Shown in pieces: positions 32,522 through 44,970 of a DNA stretch of 64,000 bases (its first letter is position 1; each line of letters opens with the position of its first letter). The notes beneath the pieces are model-generated. The model saw nothing but the letters and a program-made list of their open reading frames with translations, searched no databases and was not told the DNA's origin. The translations under genes and the position numbers were made by a program. The stretch is from Zizania palustris. Taxonomy: Eukaryota; Streptophyta; Magnoliopsida; Poales; Poaceae. The DNA lies in assembly GCA_019279435.1 (NCBI GenBank), contig JAAALK010000287.1, positions 64,173,144 through 64,237,143 of the forward strand, in the 5' to 3' direction.

Positions 32522-34588
32522 TGTTGGACCGAAAACGGCGAACAGAGGGGGGTGAATGGGAGCTTTTAAAATTTTAGACTAAAAATAGCCTTCTGTTTTA
32601 CTTCTGTCTTCTGTGGAACAGGCTTCGAACACACCCTTCGAAGATCTGGTTCGAAGGTATTTCACAGCTCTGAAATCAGGCTTCGCAAGGAGCAAAAGTT
32701 CGAAGCCAAGAAGACTTCGCTCCACCCACAACCCCGAAAATTCAGCTCTGCTAAGTCAGTGCAGGCTCCGCACACAGGGTGCCTGCGAGCAGGCTTCGCA
32801 CTTCGCCCTTCGCAAGAGTGGACTTCCCTCTACAGACTTCGACCAAATACTCAGCGATAGCAACTAGTGCTAGGCTTTATACTTCGAAGGTCTAAACGCA
32901 CACTGAACAGACTTCGATGAGTACTTCGACACGAGAAGAAAACGGGCTTCGACTCAAGTCAACCAGTGCTTCGCTAGTAATCAGAGAGGTCTAGCCTCCA
33001 GTTTACACAGAGCGAACAGACACTGAAAAACACACACTTCTCACAAACAGACTTCTCACACACTTCTCCAGATGATTCAAAACACAACTTCACTCAGGAA
33101 GAAGAAGGTGTATAGAGGAATCAAAGCAAGTAGTGCAACACAGAATACAAGTTCAAGCACAAATGAGAACGGAATCAAAGTTTCATTACTTGAACAGGGA
33201 ACACAAAAAGAACTCACAGGATGAATACAGAGAGTGTGGCGGCTAGCACAGGAGTTCTACAATGACTGCTTAAAGTGTTGATGTGACCTAGCCAGCCTCC
33301 ACTATTTCTAGGCACTATTCAGCCCTGTGATTAGACTACTTTACCCCTGGAGTTTAAACCGGTTTTGTCTCACCAGAACAGGAGGTACAACTGGTAGTCT
33401 ACTTTATTTGGAGGCTTCTTTTGTCAGCTTTGCAGAGGGGACAGCACCAGCTTTTGCAGAGCAGACGCTGTCAGCCTTTGCAGTTTTGGACCCTTCTGAA
33501 GCCCCCTTCACACGCGAGGGGTGTGGTAGCTTCGGTGAGAAGCCTTGAGCCTGACGGCCTTCGCTTCACCGAAGTCAGCCTTCGATACAGTGATGGTTTT
33601 GAGCCGAAGCCATCAAAGCCCTTGGGCCTTCGCACCAACACCTTTGGAGTGGACCACAACGGCTTTGCAGCTTCTCCCAGCTCGAACTCCATCAGTCCGT
33701 GTACCGAAGCCATGCATGGCCGAAGTACCTCAAGTCAGCCTCACTCCGGAGCCAGCCTCACTCCGAAGTCAGCTTCACTCCGAAGCCAGCCTCACTCCGA
33801 AGCCCCACCTTCGGAGTACCACCCTTCGAAGTCCCTCCTTCGTCCAAGGCCTCCGCATGAAGCATTCCATGAGCACTTCATCGCATTGACTCTCCCTGAG
33901 CACACTCCTCGACAAACCTCACCCGGACCATGCCTTCGATGCACCTCGACTTCTGAGACCTTCATCGGGTATACCTTCGAGTGCCTCCCTCCGGAGCACA
34001 CTTCGAACGCCTTGCCTCATTGTTGAGGACTTTGTCCACCATACTCTGAAGTCACTCCATTCGGAGTACCCTTCGAAGTGCCTCGCCTCCGAGGACTTCG
34101 TCTCGGAGTACCTTCACCCAGAGCCACACTCCACACTTACTGCCTTCTCCTGGCGCACCTCAACCCAAGGTCCGACCTCGACCCCTTCGCAGCCTTCGTG
34201 ATGGAGCTCCCTGCTCCCCTGGCATCAAGCCTCCTGCTTGACCCAGGTTCACCTGCTACGAACCGTCTGTCACCTCCGAGGTCACCTGCGCACCACAGAC
34301 AGACAGACAAGTGTATCTAGTACCCCGAAGACCTCTCGGGGTAAACAACCTTCGGCACACACTCTGGTGTACCACCCAAAGTACCGAGCCCTTCGGTACA
34401 ACTCGGTCATCGTGTACTGTCGGACCCCTATGACAGGCACACTCCGCTGCAACAGCTGCAGCAACCAGAGCCCACCGAACCCTTCGGTGAAGCAACCTCC
34501 GAACCCCTTCAGAGGGACCCCTTCGAATCAAAGGATAAAAACTTTCAATCACTCATCACAGACTCCGAAACCAACCCTTGGTTTCTCA
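32522..34588 (-). repeat. Element D 3' LTR
   Basis: 2067 bp, dense in CTTCGAAG-type words. The TATA region of the 5' LTR is altered here: plus strand 33303-33312 reads CTATTTCTAG where the 5' copy has CTATTTATAG. It keeps about 48 bp (about 34132-34180) missing from the 5' copy. Confidence 0.92.
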
Positions 34589-35714
34589 ATCTCCCCCTTG
34601 ATGAGTGCATTGACAACCAAATTCAAGTTCAAGAAAATTTGAAAAATTTCAGCACACAAGTGACCATAAAAACTCAGAAACGAGTCAAATCATGTCACTT
34701 GACAAAAGAATTTTCCTCCCCCTTTTCAAAAGAGTAAAAGCCCCTTCGGCAAATCTCCCCTTTGCAAGATAAAAACTCCCCCTAAGTTATTTTACCCCCT
34801 TGCTGCAGAGAACTCAAAAATTTCTCCCCCTTTGGCAATGCAGGCATCAAGGAGCGTTAAAAAGATGCACAGCTTCGAAATGGGCAGAATTGCAAAGACA
34901 TGTAAAGCAAAAATATGCCAACTTTAATACCAATTTTCATGTGCACAGCTCAATTTAACATTCTCTAAAAACATGATGACAGCATGTGATTTTATCATTT
35001 GAAATAAAAGCATCACCACTCAATCAAGGTAACTAGACAAGTAAAAGCAGGGACTGCGCAAGCTAGTCAATTTCTACTTTAGACAGACAAGTCCAGTTCA
35101 AGTGGAGCATTGAAAGCAAACTTGATAAACAATGAATTTTTGTTGTTTTTTTCCAGAATGCCAGGGGTTATTTGTTTGTCTACCTTATACTTTCCAATCA
35201 GGCCAAACCTAGGCATGAAAGCCATCAGAAGCTTAAGGCATTGATTTTGGCATACACTACACTATCCCAGTTCAGACCAATGTGCAACGGTAAGCAGTCT
35301 AGAATAGAGTAGTGCGACAAACAAACCCACCTGGATCTTTTTCGCTTGTATCATGCAAATCGAGAATTTTTGAATTTTTTAATTAAGTGAACAAATTGTT
35401 TAGCACTTGATGAATATCCATGAATACAATTTTTTTTAAGTTGCAATGTTTAGCATCCAAAGAAAAGTTGTCTTGCTATCAAGCAGATAAAAGATAGCTA
35501 AAGCAGTTCTGCCTAAACATGCTAGATTCAAGACTAAGCAGTGAGCATGATTTGATTTTGGAAAGAAAAATCATGCACATAATATTTCAGATATATTAAA
35601 TAGAGTTGAGCTGACATGATTACATGAATTATAATCAGGCATATGAGTGCAAAAGATGTAAATGCAATTTCACACATGATAAGCATATGCAAGACAATTA
35701 AAATCTGCTCCCCC
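34589..35714 (-). other. 3' non-coding spacer of element D, with polypurine tracts
   Basis: On the minus strand the sequence CATCAAGGGGGAGAT (34589-34603) directly precedes the 3' LTR and is the same polypurine context as in C and E. Further AGGGGGAG-type tracts appear (about 34722, 34769, 34823, 35710). Positions 35159-35340 hold the block conserved with C and E. No ORF seen. Confidence 0.8.
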
Positions 35715-37200
35715 TCACAAAATGTCGTAAGGGTGACAAACACCAAGTTCTCCATGCAAGTAGGCAAAACGAGAAGCATCGAGAGGTTTTGTGAGAATAT
35801 CGGCTAGCTGGTGTTGGGTATCAACATATTGAAGTTCAATATCACCCTTCTCAGTATCATCTCTGAGAAAATGATATCGCACATCAATGTGTTTGGTTCT
35901 GGAATGCTGAACCGGGTTGTTTGCAATACAAATAGCACTAGTGTTATCACAGAAAAGTGGAACACTCTTATAATCTAACCCGAAATCCCGCAAAGTGGAA
36001 ACCATCCACAAAATCTGAGAGCAACAGCTAGCTGCAGCAACATATTCAGCCTCAGCCGTCGATTGTGCAACACTAGAATGTTTGCGGGAAGACCAGCAAA
36101 CCAGTGATGTACCCAGAAAATGACAAGTACCAGAGGTACTCTTCCTATCAATCCTACACCCAGCAAAATCCACATCGGAATAACCTCGAAGACACAAAGA
36201 GGAAGACGCGGAATACCAAATGCCAAATTCAAGGGTATGTTTGAGATACCTAAGAATGCGCTTTACCGCTTGGCGGTGCGAAGCTCGTGGTGAAGCCTGA
36301 AAACGAGCGCACAGACACACTGCAAAGTGTATGTCCGGCTTCGTAGCAGTCAAGTAGAGGAGGGAGCCAATTATGCTTCGGAACTCCTTCTGATCTACGG
36401 CTTCTCCATCCTCGTCAGGATCCAATGCTACAGATGTAGCCATTGGAGTGGCGAGTGGATTCGCATCAGCCATGTCGAATTTCTTGAGCAGGTCCTTGGT
36501 GTACTTCGTCTGGTGGACGAAGGTACCTTGTTTGCTTTGCTTGATTTGCAAACCAAGGAAAAATGTAATCTCGCCCATCATGGACATCTCGAACTCCCTG
36601 CTCATGGCATCTGCAAACTCGGCAACCAAAGCATGAGAAGAGCCACCAAAGATGATATCGTCCACATAAATCTGGAATAGGAGGAAATCTTTGCCATGCT
36701 TGAGAGTGAACAGGGTTTTATCAACAGATCCCATCAAATACCCCCGCTCAAGCATAAAAGACTTAAGTCTGTCATACAATGCCCGAGGGGCCTGCTTGAG
36801 TCCATAAAGAGCCTTATGAAGTTTAAGGACTTTATGTGGGTATTTGAGGTTTTCAAAACCAGGGGTTGTTTTACATAAACATCTTTGCCTTTGAAGCCAT
36901 TAAGAAAAGAACTTTTGACATCCATTTGATAGAGTTTGAATCCCCGAGATGTCGCAAATGCAAGTAAAATCCTAATGGCCTCAAGACGAGCAACAGGTGT
37001 AAAAGTTTCAGTAAAATCAATCCCTTCTAATTGAGAATAACCCTGAGCTACAAGTCTAGCCTTGTTTCTAACTACAGTCCCATCCTCCCCTTGTTTGTTT
37101 TTGAAAATCCATTTTATTTCCAATGAAATGAACATTTGGTGGAGGATCAACTAAAGTCCAGACTTGGTTTCTCTCAAAATTTTCAAGTTCTTCATTCATG
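35715..37200 (-). pseudogene. Element D pol: reverse transcriptase and RNase H
   Basis: Minus strand. RT starts near 37150 (WIFKNKQGEDGTVVRNKARLV, QMDVKSSFLNG). A frame change near 36860 leads to the segment from 36779 down with SVDKTLFTL and catalytic YVDDIIFGG (about 36660), LGLQIKQ and PMATSVALD. RNase H follows (GYSDVDFAGC, STAEAEYVAA, HIDVRYHFLRD), ending at TAG/TAA-type stop 35715. The 354-codon downstream part is uninterrupted. Confidence 0.9.
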
Positions 37201-38440
37201 CATTGGTCCAACTAGAATCAGAAAGTGCATGACTAACATCTAAGGGCTCAAAATAAGCAACAAAAGCGGAATCAATGAAATGAGCATGAGAACGTGTTAC
37301 CCTTTGATCAAGCTCACCAATGATCTGCTCGGGAGGATGCATCCTTTGGACATGATGTGGAGCCTCACAGCGGGATGCAGTCTCCCCCTCAACTTGTGCG
37401 TTGGAGTGGTCCAAGATGACCGATGTCGAGGTAGTTGCTTCGGGACCTTGTGCCGAAGTGGTCGAAGCGGGGTCGGCTTCGGGGGTCGATGTCGAGGGTA
37501 GTAGGGGTTCATTCTCGAAATCTCCGGGATCTTCTTCTTCGAAGATGTTCTTCTCCATGTCGTGTTCATTTGCCTGTTCAAAGGTAGAACTAATAGAGAG
37601 GGTTGATTCATCAAAAGTCACATCACATGACTCGATGACAGTGTTAGTTTCCAAATTATAAACACGATAAGAATGACCATGTGTAGTGTAACCCAAAAAG
37701 ATCTCGTCAGAAGAATGCGACTCAAATTTGTCCAAATTACCACGTTTTAGGATAAAGCAACGACAGCCAAAAACTCGAAGATGAGTAACCTTAGGTTGTC
37801 TCCCAAAACGTAGCTCATAAGATGTCAAGTTCAAAATTGAGCGCAAGAAAATTCGGTTTGAGATGTAACATGCAGTGTTCATGGCCTCAGCCCAGAATTT
37901 TGTAGGAGTCCTGTGCTCATCGAGCATCATCCTAGCCATCTCAACCAAAGTGCGGTTATTCCTCTCAACAACACCGTTCTTTTGAGGAACCCGCGGAGCA
38001 GAGAATTGATGTTCTATGCCATGCTCCATGCAAAAGTCAACAAAGAGATTGTTCTTGAACTCAGTGCCATTATCACTTCGAATTAATTTCAATGCACCAG
38101 GGAGTTCATTGAAAAGTCTCAAAGCCAAGCTCCAAAAGTGTGAAAACACTTCATCCTTGCTGGCAAGAAAGAAGACCCAAGAGTAGCGAGAGAAATCGTC
38201 GACAATAACTAGCACATACCACTTGCCGCCTAAAGAACTAACCCGAGAAGGATCTACAATGTCCATGTGGAGAAGTTCTCCGGGTTGTTTAGTCATCACC
38301 GTGGTGACCGGCGAATGCGAAGCGGCAATCATTTTTCCATGTCGACGTGGAGCACAAACTAAATTCTTTTCAAACTTGAGTTTGGGCAATCCTCGGATCA
38401 GACCTAGGGCACTTAGATAAGCAAGCAACTCAAAGCTCAT
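37196..38440 (-). pseudogene. Element D pol: integrase
   Basis: 414 open codons on the minus strand. It begins just inside the HHCC finger (RLGHMSFELL, then CAPRRHG, where the second Cys is Arg) and carries the full catalytic core: LLHMDIV, IRSDNGTEF and NGVVERNN give the DDE triad. An acidic, Ser/Thr-rich linker leads to RT. It is separated from the protease by a frameshift near 38445. Confidence 0.9.
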
Positions 38441-38445
38441 ATGCC

Positions 38446-38880
38446 CTAGTCTCCTATGCCACTTCCAAAGCTCAGAAGTTGAATATGCAACAAGACAATG
38501 AGAAGAACCAGATGACTCAGAAAAATCAGCTCCAAAACTCTCCCAACTCTAAAGATCTTACAGACCACAATGCCATCAGAATTGAGTACTTGCGAAGTAT
38601 CGCGATGGAATCGCACTTCGAAGCCCTCATCAAGCAATTGAGATACAGAAAGCAAATTGTATCCCAAGTTTTCAACCAATGCAACATCTTTGAGAGTGAA
38701 ATTCGAGTTGATTCTTACCACACCATTACCTTTCACTCTACTCCTTCGATTGTTGCCGAAGGTGATATGTTCCTTTTGCTTGATTGTTGTGAGGCTGGAG
38801 AACCATGCTGCATCTCCGGTCATATGGCGCGAACAACCGGAGTCCATGATCCACGTGCCCTCCAAGCCTCGGTCCGACGC
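38446..38880 (-). pseudogene. Element D pol: aspartic protease
   Basis: WIMDSGCSRHMTG near 38850 has the intact DSG triad. LLSVSQLLDEG marks the end of the domain. The frame is the same as the preceding gag segment, separated only by TAG at 38881-38883. It goes out of frame near 38500. Confidence 0.85.
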
Positions 38881-41341
38881 CTACACATGATAAGAAAATC
38901 TCGATCGCTCAGTGCTGGGGTGAGTGAAGATATGATGAGACATCCAGCACTGAGTGATACGAGTAGTAAGAATAGTAAAAGTAGACTGTCTACGCACAAG
39001 ATAATTAGAATGATGCAAAGTGCGAGGTCTACCTACATGCTGTGATCCAAAAGCATGACGAGGTCTCCTACTCTGACGAGGTACAAAGCTACTCACACGG
39101 GGTCTACCACCATATGGAATACGGTGAACACCTCGAGGAGCAAAACCTCTCCGAGAAGTGCGAGGAGCCTCAAAAATAGGATGAGAGTAAAACTCAGACT
39201 CATGCATACCTAAAGATGGGTAGTGCATATTCTGGAACCTCATCGCCTGAGAGCGTCGCTCATCCTTGATGCGACGAAAACATAACCCAACCAGATGACC
39301 CACCCTCTGACAGTAGGAACAATGAAAAACTCTCCTAGGGGCACTCTCATGGGTCATAGGAGCAGTCCTCACAGGCTCCTTGGGCTTCTGCTGAGTGGTT
39401 TTCTTGTGAGGAATTTTCTTTGCAAGAGGAGTGGTTTTCTTTGGAGTTCGGGTAGGATTTTTAGCTGATGGAGTGTCTAACAGAGCTCTCTCTTTCTCTA
39501 AGGTAGTGGGTGAGGTAAAAACAGTCTTGTTCTCACTGTCTGAGGAAATTCTCTCAAACCCAATCCTAGAGATAACCCTGCCCTGTCAGCACACATCTTG
39601 CTCTTGGCCAAGAGCAAATCCATCCTACCCTTTCCCTCAGTGCATTTGTTAACCACAGAAAGAAGGTATTCATTTTCAGTCATTAGGTTCTTAGCTCGCT
39701 CTCTAACAGTGCCTAGCTAGTCCTTAAGGGTTATGCATGTGTCACACACAGGTTGCACATCCTTAGAACTACCAGCCCTCTCCAATCTAACCTCTAAGTC
39801 CTGAACATGCTTATCACGTAAATTAACGCTCTCACGTAATAAGGGCAGTTCTTGCATTCAATTATATCATGAGAACTAGAATCAACCATCAAAAGCTTCT
39901 TCTATGCAGTCTCAAGCTCAGAAAAAGTTTGAGCATGCACAGAACGCAACAGAGCAAGCTCACCCATGACAACAGTGCAAGATTCACATTCAGCATCATT
40001 AACCCTAGACTTAAGCATGGCATAATCAGTAGAAACAGATTCTAGCCTAAGTCTAAGGTCTTTTCTATCTCTAGCGGCTTGCACAAGTAACCTATCCTGA
40101 CCAAGAACTACTTTATTCAGTTCATCTAGTTTAATTGAAAGCTGGTCATAGGATAGTGGTGCCTCAGATGAGTCAAGCTCATCGCCGTTGTGATCGCTGT
40201 CGACCTTGAAGCAAAGACCGGTGAAATCTCGTCCCTTCTTGTCCTTCTTCTCCTCCTTCCTTGGGGAGTCCTCCTCCTCAGAGCTCGACTCCTCAGTTGA
40301 GGAAGTGTCGATGTCGCTGAGAGCAGCAACAAACGCTCTGGAAGTGGCTTTGGCTACCGTCTTAGCCACCTTGCCGCGCTTGCCCTTCACAAGGGATTTC
40401 CTCTCCTTTTTGTGGTATTTGGGGCACTCACTCTCATCTCTCTTCTTGAGTTTTGGGCAATTTGCCTTATTTGAGAATTGTCGCCACACTCAAAGAAACC
40501 ACTAAAACCACCTCTCCTCTGATCCCGTCTCTCATGATGAAAATGGGTGAACCTTCTGGCAATGAGAGCAAACTCATCATCATCCAGAGTGTCCACTTGC
40601 TCCTTAGTGACGGAGACCAGGGAGGACAAAGCAAAACCATCTGCAAGAACACAAGTGCCTGATGTGCTTGGTTATGTAGTGGTGCCACGACTAGTGCTAG
40701 AAACCAGTGCCAAAGGCTGTGGCAAAGAGTTCCTATGCACTGCAAGAGATGCCTTGGCAATCTCTATGGACTTCAGCTTGCTGAAGAGCTCATCATAGGT
40801 CAATGTGTCATAACCTGCGGACTCCTCAATGCTGGATATCTTCACTTCCCATATGCTACGATCAAGAGCATAGAGAAGCTTGATAGCCATATCATGATCA
40901 TTGTAAGCAAGCGTCCCGTTGGACCGCAAGTTACTCACTATCGCATCAAAGCGAGGAAAACATGGCATCTATAGATTCACCAGGTGCCTGCACAAACAAC
41001 TGATACTATTGATTATATATGCTTTGGCGCCTGGCCTTAATCTGTGTAGAGCCCTCATGAAAAATAGTGAGTGTAGTCCAAATATCCCTAGCTATCCTAA
41101 GGTGATGCACCCTATCAAACTCACTTCTACTCAAACCAATGAACAGTATATTTCTTGCCTTGGAGTTGGCATTATACTGATCCTTCTCTGTTTGAGAGGT
41201 GCGAGTTTCAGGGATGGAGTATTGTGAGTCCACAATCTCCAAAATTGCATTTCCTTGGCTTAGCAAGTAAGCCTACATGCGCACCTTCCAGTATGCAAAG
41301 TACGTCCCATCGAACAGAGGTATTTTACTAACTCTGTCCAT
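38881..41341 (-). pseudogene. Element D gag (long, two zinc knuckles), broken
   Basis: The start ATG is at 41341-41339 (MDRVSKIPLFDGTYFAYWK), with a stop after about 22 codons. It then shows the UBN2-type core (NSKARNILFIGLSRSEFDRVHHL, KLLYALDRSIWEVKISSI), a damaged first knuckle near 40470, a Ser/Glu-rich and coiled-coil region (40480-39900) and a second knuckle CSYCQRVGHLVGLC (about 39315). Several frameshifts and stops are present. Architecture matches C and E, supporting a lineage-wide long Gag. Confidence 0.85.
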
Positions 41342-41392
41342 GTCGTCAACAGATCACAAAACCGGTTAAGGTCAACTGGTGATCTTAACCCG

Positions 41393-41403
41393 CTCTGATA
41401 CCA
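41393..41403 (-). other. Primer-binding site of element D
   Basis: On the minus strand TGGTATCAGAG, two bases from the 5' LTR, complementary to initiator-methionine tRNA. Confidence 0.9.
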
Positions 41404-41405
41404 AT

Positions 41406-43422
41406 TGTTGGACTGAAAACGGCGACCAGAGGGGGGTGAATGGGAGCTTTTAAAATTTCAGACTAAAAATAGCCTTCTATTTTACTTCTGTCTTCTGCGG
41501 AACAGGCTTCGAACACACCCTTCGAAGATCTGGTTCGGAGGTATTTCACAGCTCCGAAATCAGGCTTCGCAAGGAGCAAAAATTCGAAGCCAAGAAGACT
41601 TCGCTCCACCCACAACCCCGAAAATTCAGCTCTGCTAAGTCAGTGCAGGCTCCGCACACAGGGTGCCTTCGAGCAGGCTTCGCACTTCACCCTTCGCAAG
41701 AGCGGACTTCCCTCTACAGACTTCGACCAAATACTCAGCGACAGCAACTGGTGCTAGGCTTCATACTTCGAAGGTCTAAACGCACATTGAACAAACTTCG
41801 ATGAGGACTTCGACACGGGAAGAAAACGGGCTTCGACTCAAGTCAAACAGTGCTTCGCTAGTAATCAGAGAGGTCTAGCCTCTAGTTTACACAGAGCGAA
41901 CAAACACTGAAAAACACACACTTCTCACAAACAGACTTCTCACACACTTCTCCAAACGATTCAAAACACAACTTCACTCAAGAAGAATAAGGTGTACAGA
42001 GGAATCAAAGCAAGCAGTATAACACAGAATACAAGTTCAAGCACAAATGAGAACAGAATCAAAGTTTCATTACTTGAACAGGGAACACAAAAGAACTCAC
42101 AAGATGAATACAGAGAGTGTGGTGGCTAGCACAGGAGTTCTACAATGACTACTCAAAGTGTTGATGTGACCTAGCCAGCCTCCACTATTTATAGGCACTA
42201 TTCAGCCCTATGAATAGACTACTTTACCCCTAGGGTTTACACTAGTTTTGTCTCATCAGAACAGGGGGTACAACTGGTAGTCTATTTTATTTGGAGGCTT
42301 CTTTGTTAGCTTCGTAGAGGGGACAGCACTAGCTTTTGCAGAGCAGACGCTGTCAGCCTTTGCAGTTTTGGACCCTTCTAAAGCCCCCTTCACACGCGAG
42401 GGGTGCGGTAGCTTCGGTGAGAAGCCTTGAGCCTGACGTTCATCGCTTCACCGAAGTCAGCCTTCGATATAGTGACGGTTTTGAGCCGAAGCCGTCAAAG
42501 CCCTTGGGCCTTCGCACCAACACCTTCGGAGTGGACCACCATGGCTTCGCAGCTTCTCCCAGCTCGAACTCCGTCAGTTCGTGTACCGAAGCCATGCATG
42601 GTCGAAGTACCTCAAGTCAGCCTCACTCCGGAGCCAGCCTCACTCTGGAGCCAGCCTTACTCTAAAGTCAGCTTCACTCTGAAGCCCCACCTTCGGAGTA
42701 CCACCCTTCGAAGTCCCTCCTTCATCCAAGGCCTCCGCATGAAGCATTCATGAGCACTTCATCGCAGTGTCTCTCCCCAAGCACACTCCTCGATGAACCT
42801 CACCTGGACCATGCCTTCGATGCACCTCGACTTTTGAGACCTTCGTCGGGTATACCTTCGAGTGCCTCCCTCCGGAGCACACTTCGAACGCCTTGCCTCA
42901 TTGCTGAGGACTTTGTCCACCATACTCCGAAGTCACTCCATTCGGAGTACCCTTCGAAGTGCCTCGCCTCCGAGGACTTCGTCTCGGAGTACCTTCACCC
43001 GAGGTCCGACCTCAACCCCTTCGCAGCCTACGTGACGGAGCTCGCTGCTCCCCTGGCATCAAGCCTCTCACTTGACCCAGGTTCACCTGCTACGAACCGT
43101 CCGTCACCTCCGAGGTCACCTGCACACCACAGACAGACAGACAAGTGTTTCCAGTACCCCGAAGACCTCTCCGGGTAAACAACCTTTGGCACACACTCCG
43201 GTGTACCACCCAAAGTACTGAGCCCTTCGGTACAACTCAGTCATCGTGTACTGTCGGACCCCTCCGACAGGCACACTCCGCTGCAACAGCTGCAGCAACC
43301 AGAACCCACCGAACCCTTCGGTGAAGCAACCTCCGAACCCCTTCGGAGGGACTCCTTCGAATCAGAGGATAAAAATTGTCAATCACTCATCACAAACTCT
43401 GAAACCAACCCTTGCTTTCTCA
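41406..43422 (-). repeat. Element D 5' LTR
   Basis: 2017 bp. The minus-strand TATA box CTATAAATAG lies at plus 42185-42194. Dense TTCGAAG/CTCCGAAG words fill U3. At the U5 end (41406-41450) it resembles the ends of C/E LTRs. Confidence 0.93.
42185..42194 (-). promoter_or_regulatory. TATA box, element D 5' LTR
   Basis: CTATAAATAG on the minus strand. The corresponding site in the 3' LTR is mutated. Confidence 0.65.
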
Positions 43423-43427
43423 GATGG

Positions 43428-44970
43428 GATTCGATTTTACGGTTGAGTTCAAGTCAGGACGCCATAATGTTGTAGTCGATGCATTGTCTCGCCGCGAGGA
43501 GGGTGTTGAACCAGCAGCTATGGCTATCTCAGGGCCATCATTTGACATTTTTGATTGCCTAAGGCAGGAAGTTGAAAGTGAAGATAGTCTCCGTTCTCTT
43601 CTAGATGAGATCTTGGCAGGAGGGCGGAGCACATCATGGAGTTTCGCTGATGGGTTGATTTTGAAAGATGGCAGGATATATGTCTCATTTTCATCCCCCA
43701 ATCTACAGGCTATATTAGGTGCAGCTCACATGGGTCATGAAGGGGTGGAACGCACATTGCATCGTTTGCGAATAGATTTCTCTGTCCCAAATGCAAAGAA
43801 GATGGTGCAGGATTTTGTGCGCACATGTGCAATATGTCAAAAGAACAAAACTGAGCATCTTCACCCAGCAGGGTTGCTGCGACCGCTGCTTGTTCTAGCT
43901 CGAGTTTGGGAGGATGTTGCATTGGATTTCATCGAAGGGTTGCCTAGGATTCATGGGAAATCAGTCATACTCACAGTAGTTGACAGATTATCCAAATATG
44001 CACATTTTTTGCCCCTAGGACATCCATACACTGCAACTTTGGTGGCACAGGTGTTCTTCAATGAGATTGTACGTCTTCATGGTATTCCCAGCTCCATTGT
44101 CAGTGATAGGGACATAGTCTTCATAAGTGCGTTCTGGAAGGAACTTTTTTGACTGTCAGGAGTAAAGCTAAATCTCAGTTCTGCGTTCCACCCACAAAGT
44201 GATGGGCAGTCCAAAGCAGTAAACCATGTAATTGGAATGTATCTCCGTTGTCTCACGGGAGATCGACCCCGACACTGGTTAAGGTGGCTTCCTTGGGCAA
44301 AATATTGTTTTAACACTGCATTCCAAACGTCGCTCCATGACACACCATTCAAAGTGTTGTACGGGCATCCACTGCCATCTCTTCGGTCATATGATAAGGG
44401 GTCTTCAAGAGCACCGACAATGGATCAATCCCTCTAGGAACGGGATGAGTTCCTGATGGAAACCCGGGAAAGATTGCTCTAGGCGCAAGACTATGGCAAA
44501 CTTTATTACGATGGCAAGCATCGTAATGTGTCTTTCAAGGAAGGGGATTGGGTTTGGGTCCGCTTACTACACCGACAAGCGGCATCACTTCCTGGTTTTC
44601 ACCGTGGGAAGCTAGCTCCGCGTTTTTATGGATCATATCGGATTGTGGAGAAGATTGGAGACGTTGCGTATAAGCTAGCCTTGCCCCAAGGCGCTTGGAT
44701 TCATGATGTATTTCACATTGGTGTCCTCAAGGCTTTTCATGGTACGCCACCAGAATTGCCACCAGCACTGCCGGCTCTATCTAATGGCAGGGTCTTATTG
44801 AAGCCAGCCAAGGCTCTAAGGGGTCGGATTGCTCGGGGTATACATGAGGTGTTGATTCGGTGGAAAGGACTTCCGTCGGCTGATGCTACATGGGAGAACA
44901 TGGAAGAGTTCCGACTTCGCTATCCGGACTTTCAGCTCGAGGACGAGCTGTTTCCGAAGGACGGAAGAGA
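43428..44970 (+). pseudogene. Element A pol, part 2: RNase H end, integrase, chromodomain
   Basis: It resumes in frame at GFDFTVEFKSGRHNVVVDALSR, followed by the integrase HHCC finger (GHEGVERTLHRL...CAICQ) and core (DFIEGLP, IVSDRDIVF). The third catalytic position reads QSKAVN, with Lys where Glu is required. Then come the C-terminus (DVFHIGVLKAF) and a chromodomain (IHEVLIRWKGLPSADATWEN...). Stops at 44150-44152, 44435-44437 and near 44480. The frame remains open through the purine-rich ACGGAAGAGA before the LTR. Confidence 0.9.

Larger units (their letters stand above)
32522..43422 (-). mobile_element. Minus-strand SIRE/Maximus-type Copia element (element D)
   Basis: LTRs at 41406-43422 (5') and 32522-34588 (3') bracket gag and pol read on the minus strand. 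It is related to C and E (same domain order, similar 45-base U5 end, conserved 3' block, same polypurine context) but its U3 is unrelated, so it is a separate family. The LTRs differ by several percent by eye plus a 50-bp length difference. Multiple stops and frameshifts make it defective. Confidence 0.93.

Noticed and set aside
33421..34026. Ser/Pro-rich ORFs of 100-200 codons in the D LTRs, also at 42336-43178
   Set aside because: They arise from the CTTCGAAG/ACTCCGAAG word repeats and lie on the strand opposite to the element; length varies between the two LTRs.
37280..37661. Plus-strand ORFs opposite the D integrase-RT linker
   Set aside because: They are shadows of the acidic Ser/Glu linker on the minus strand.
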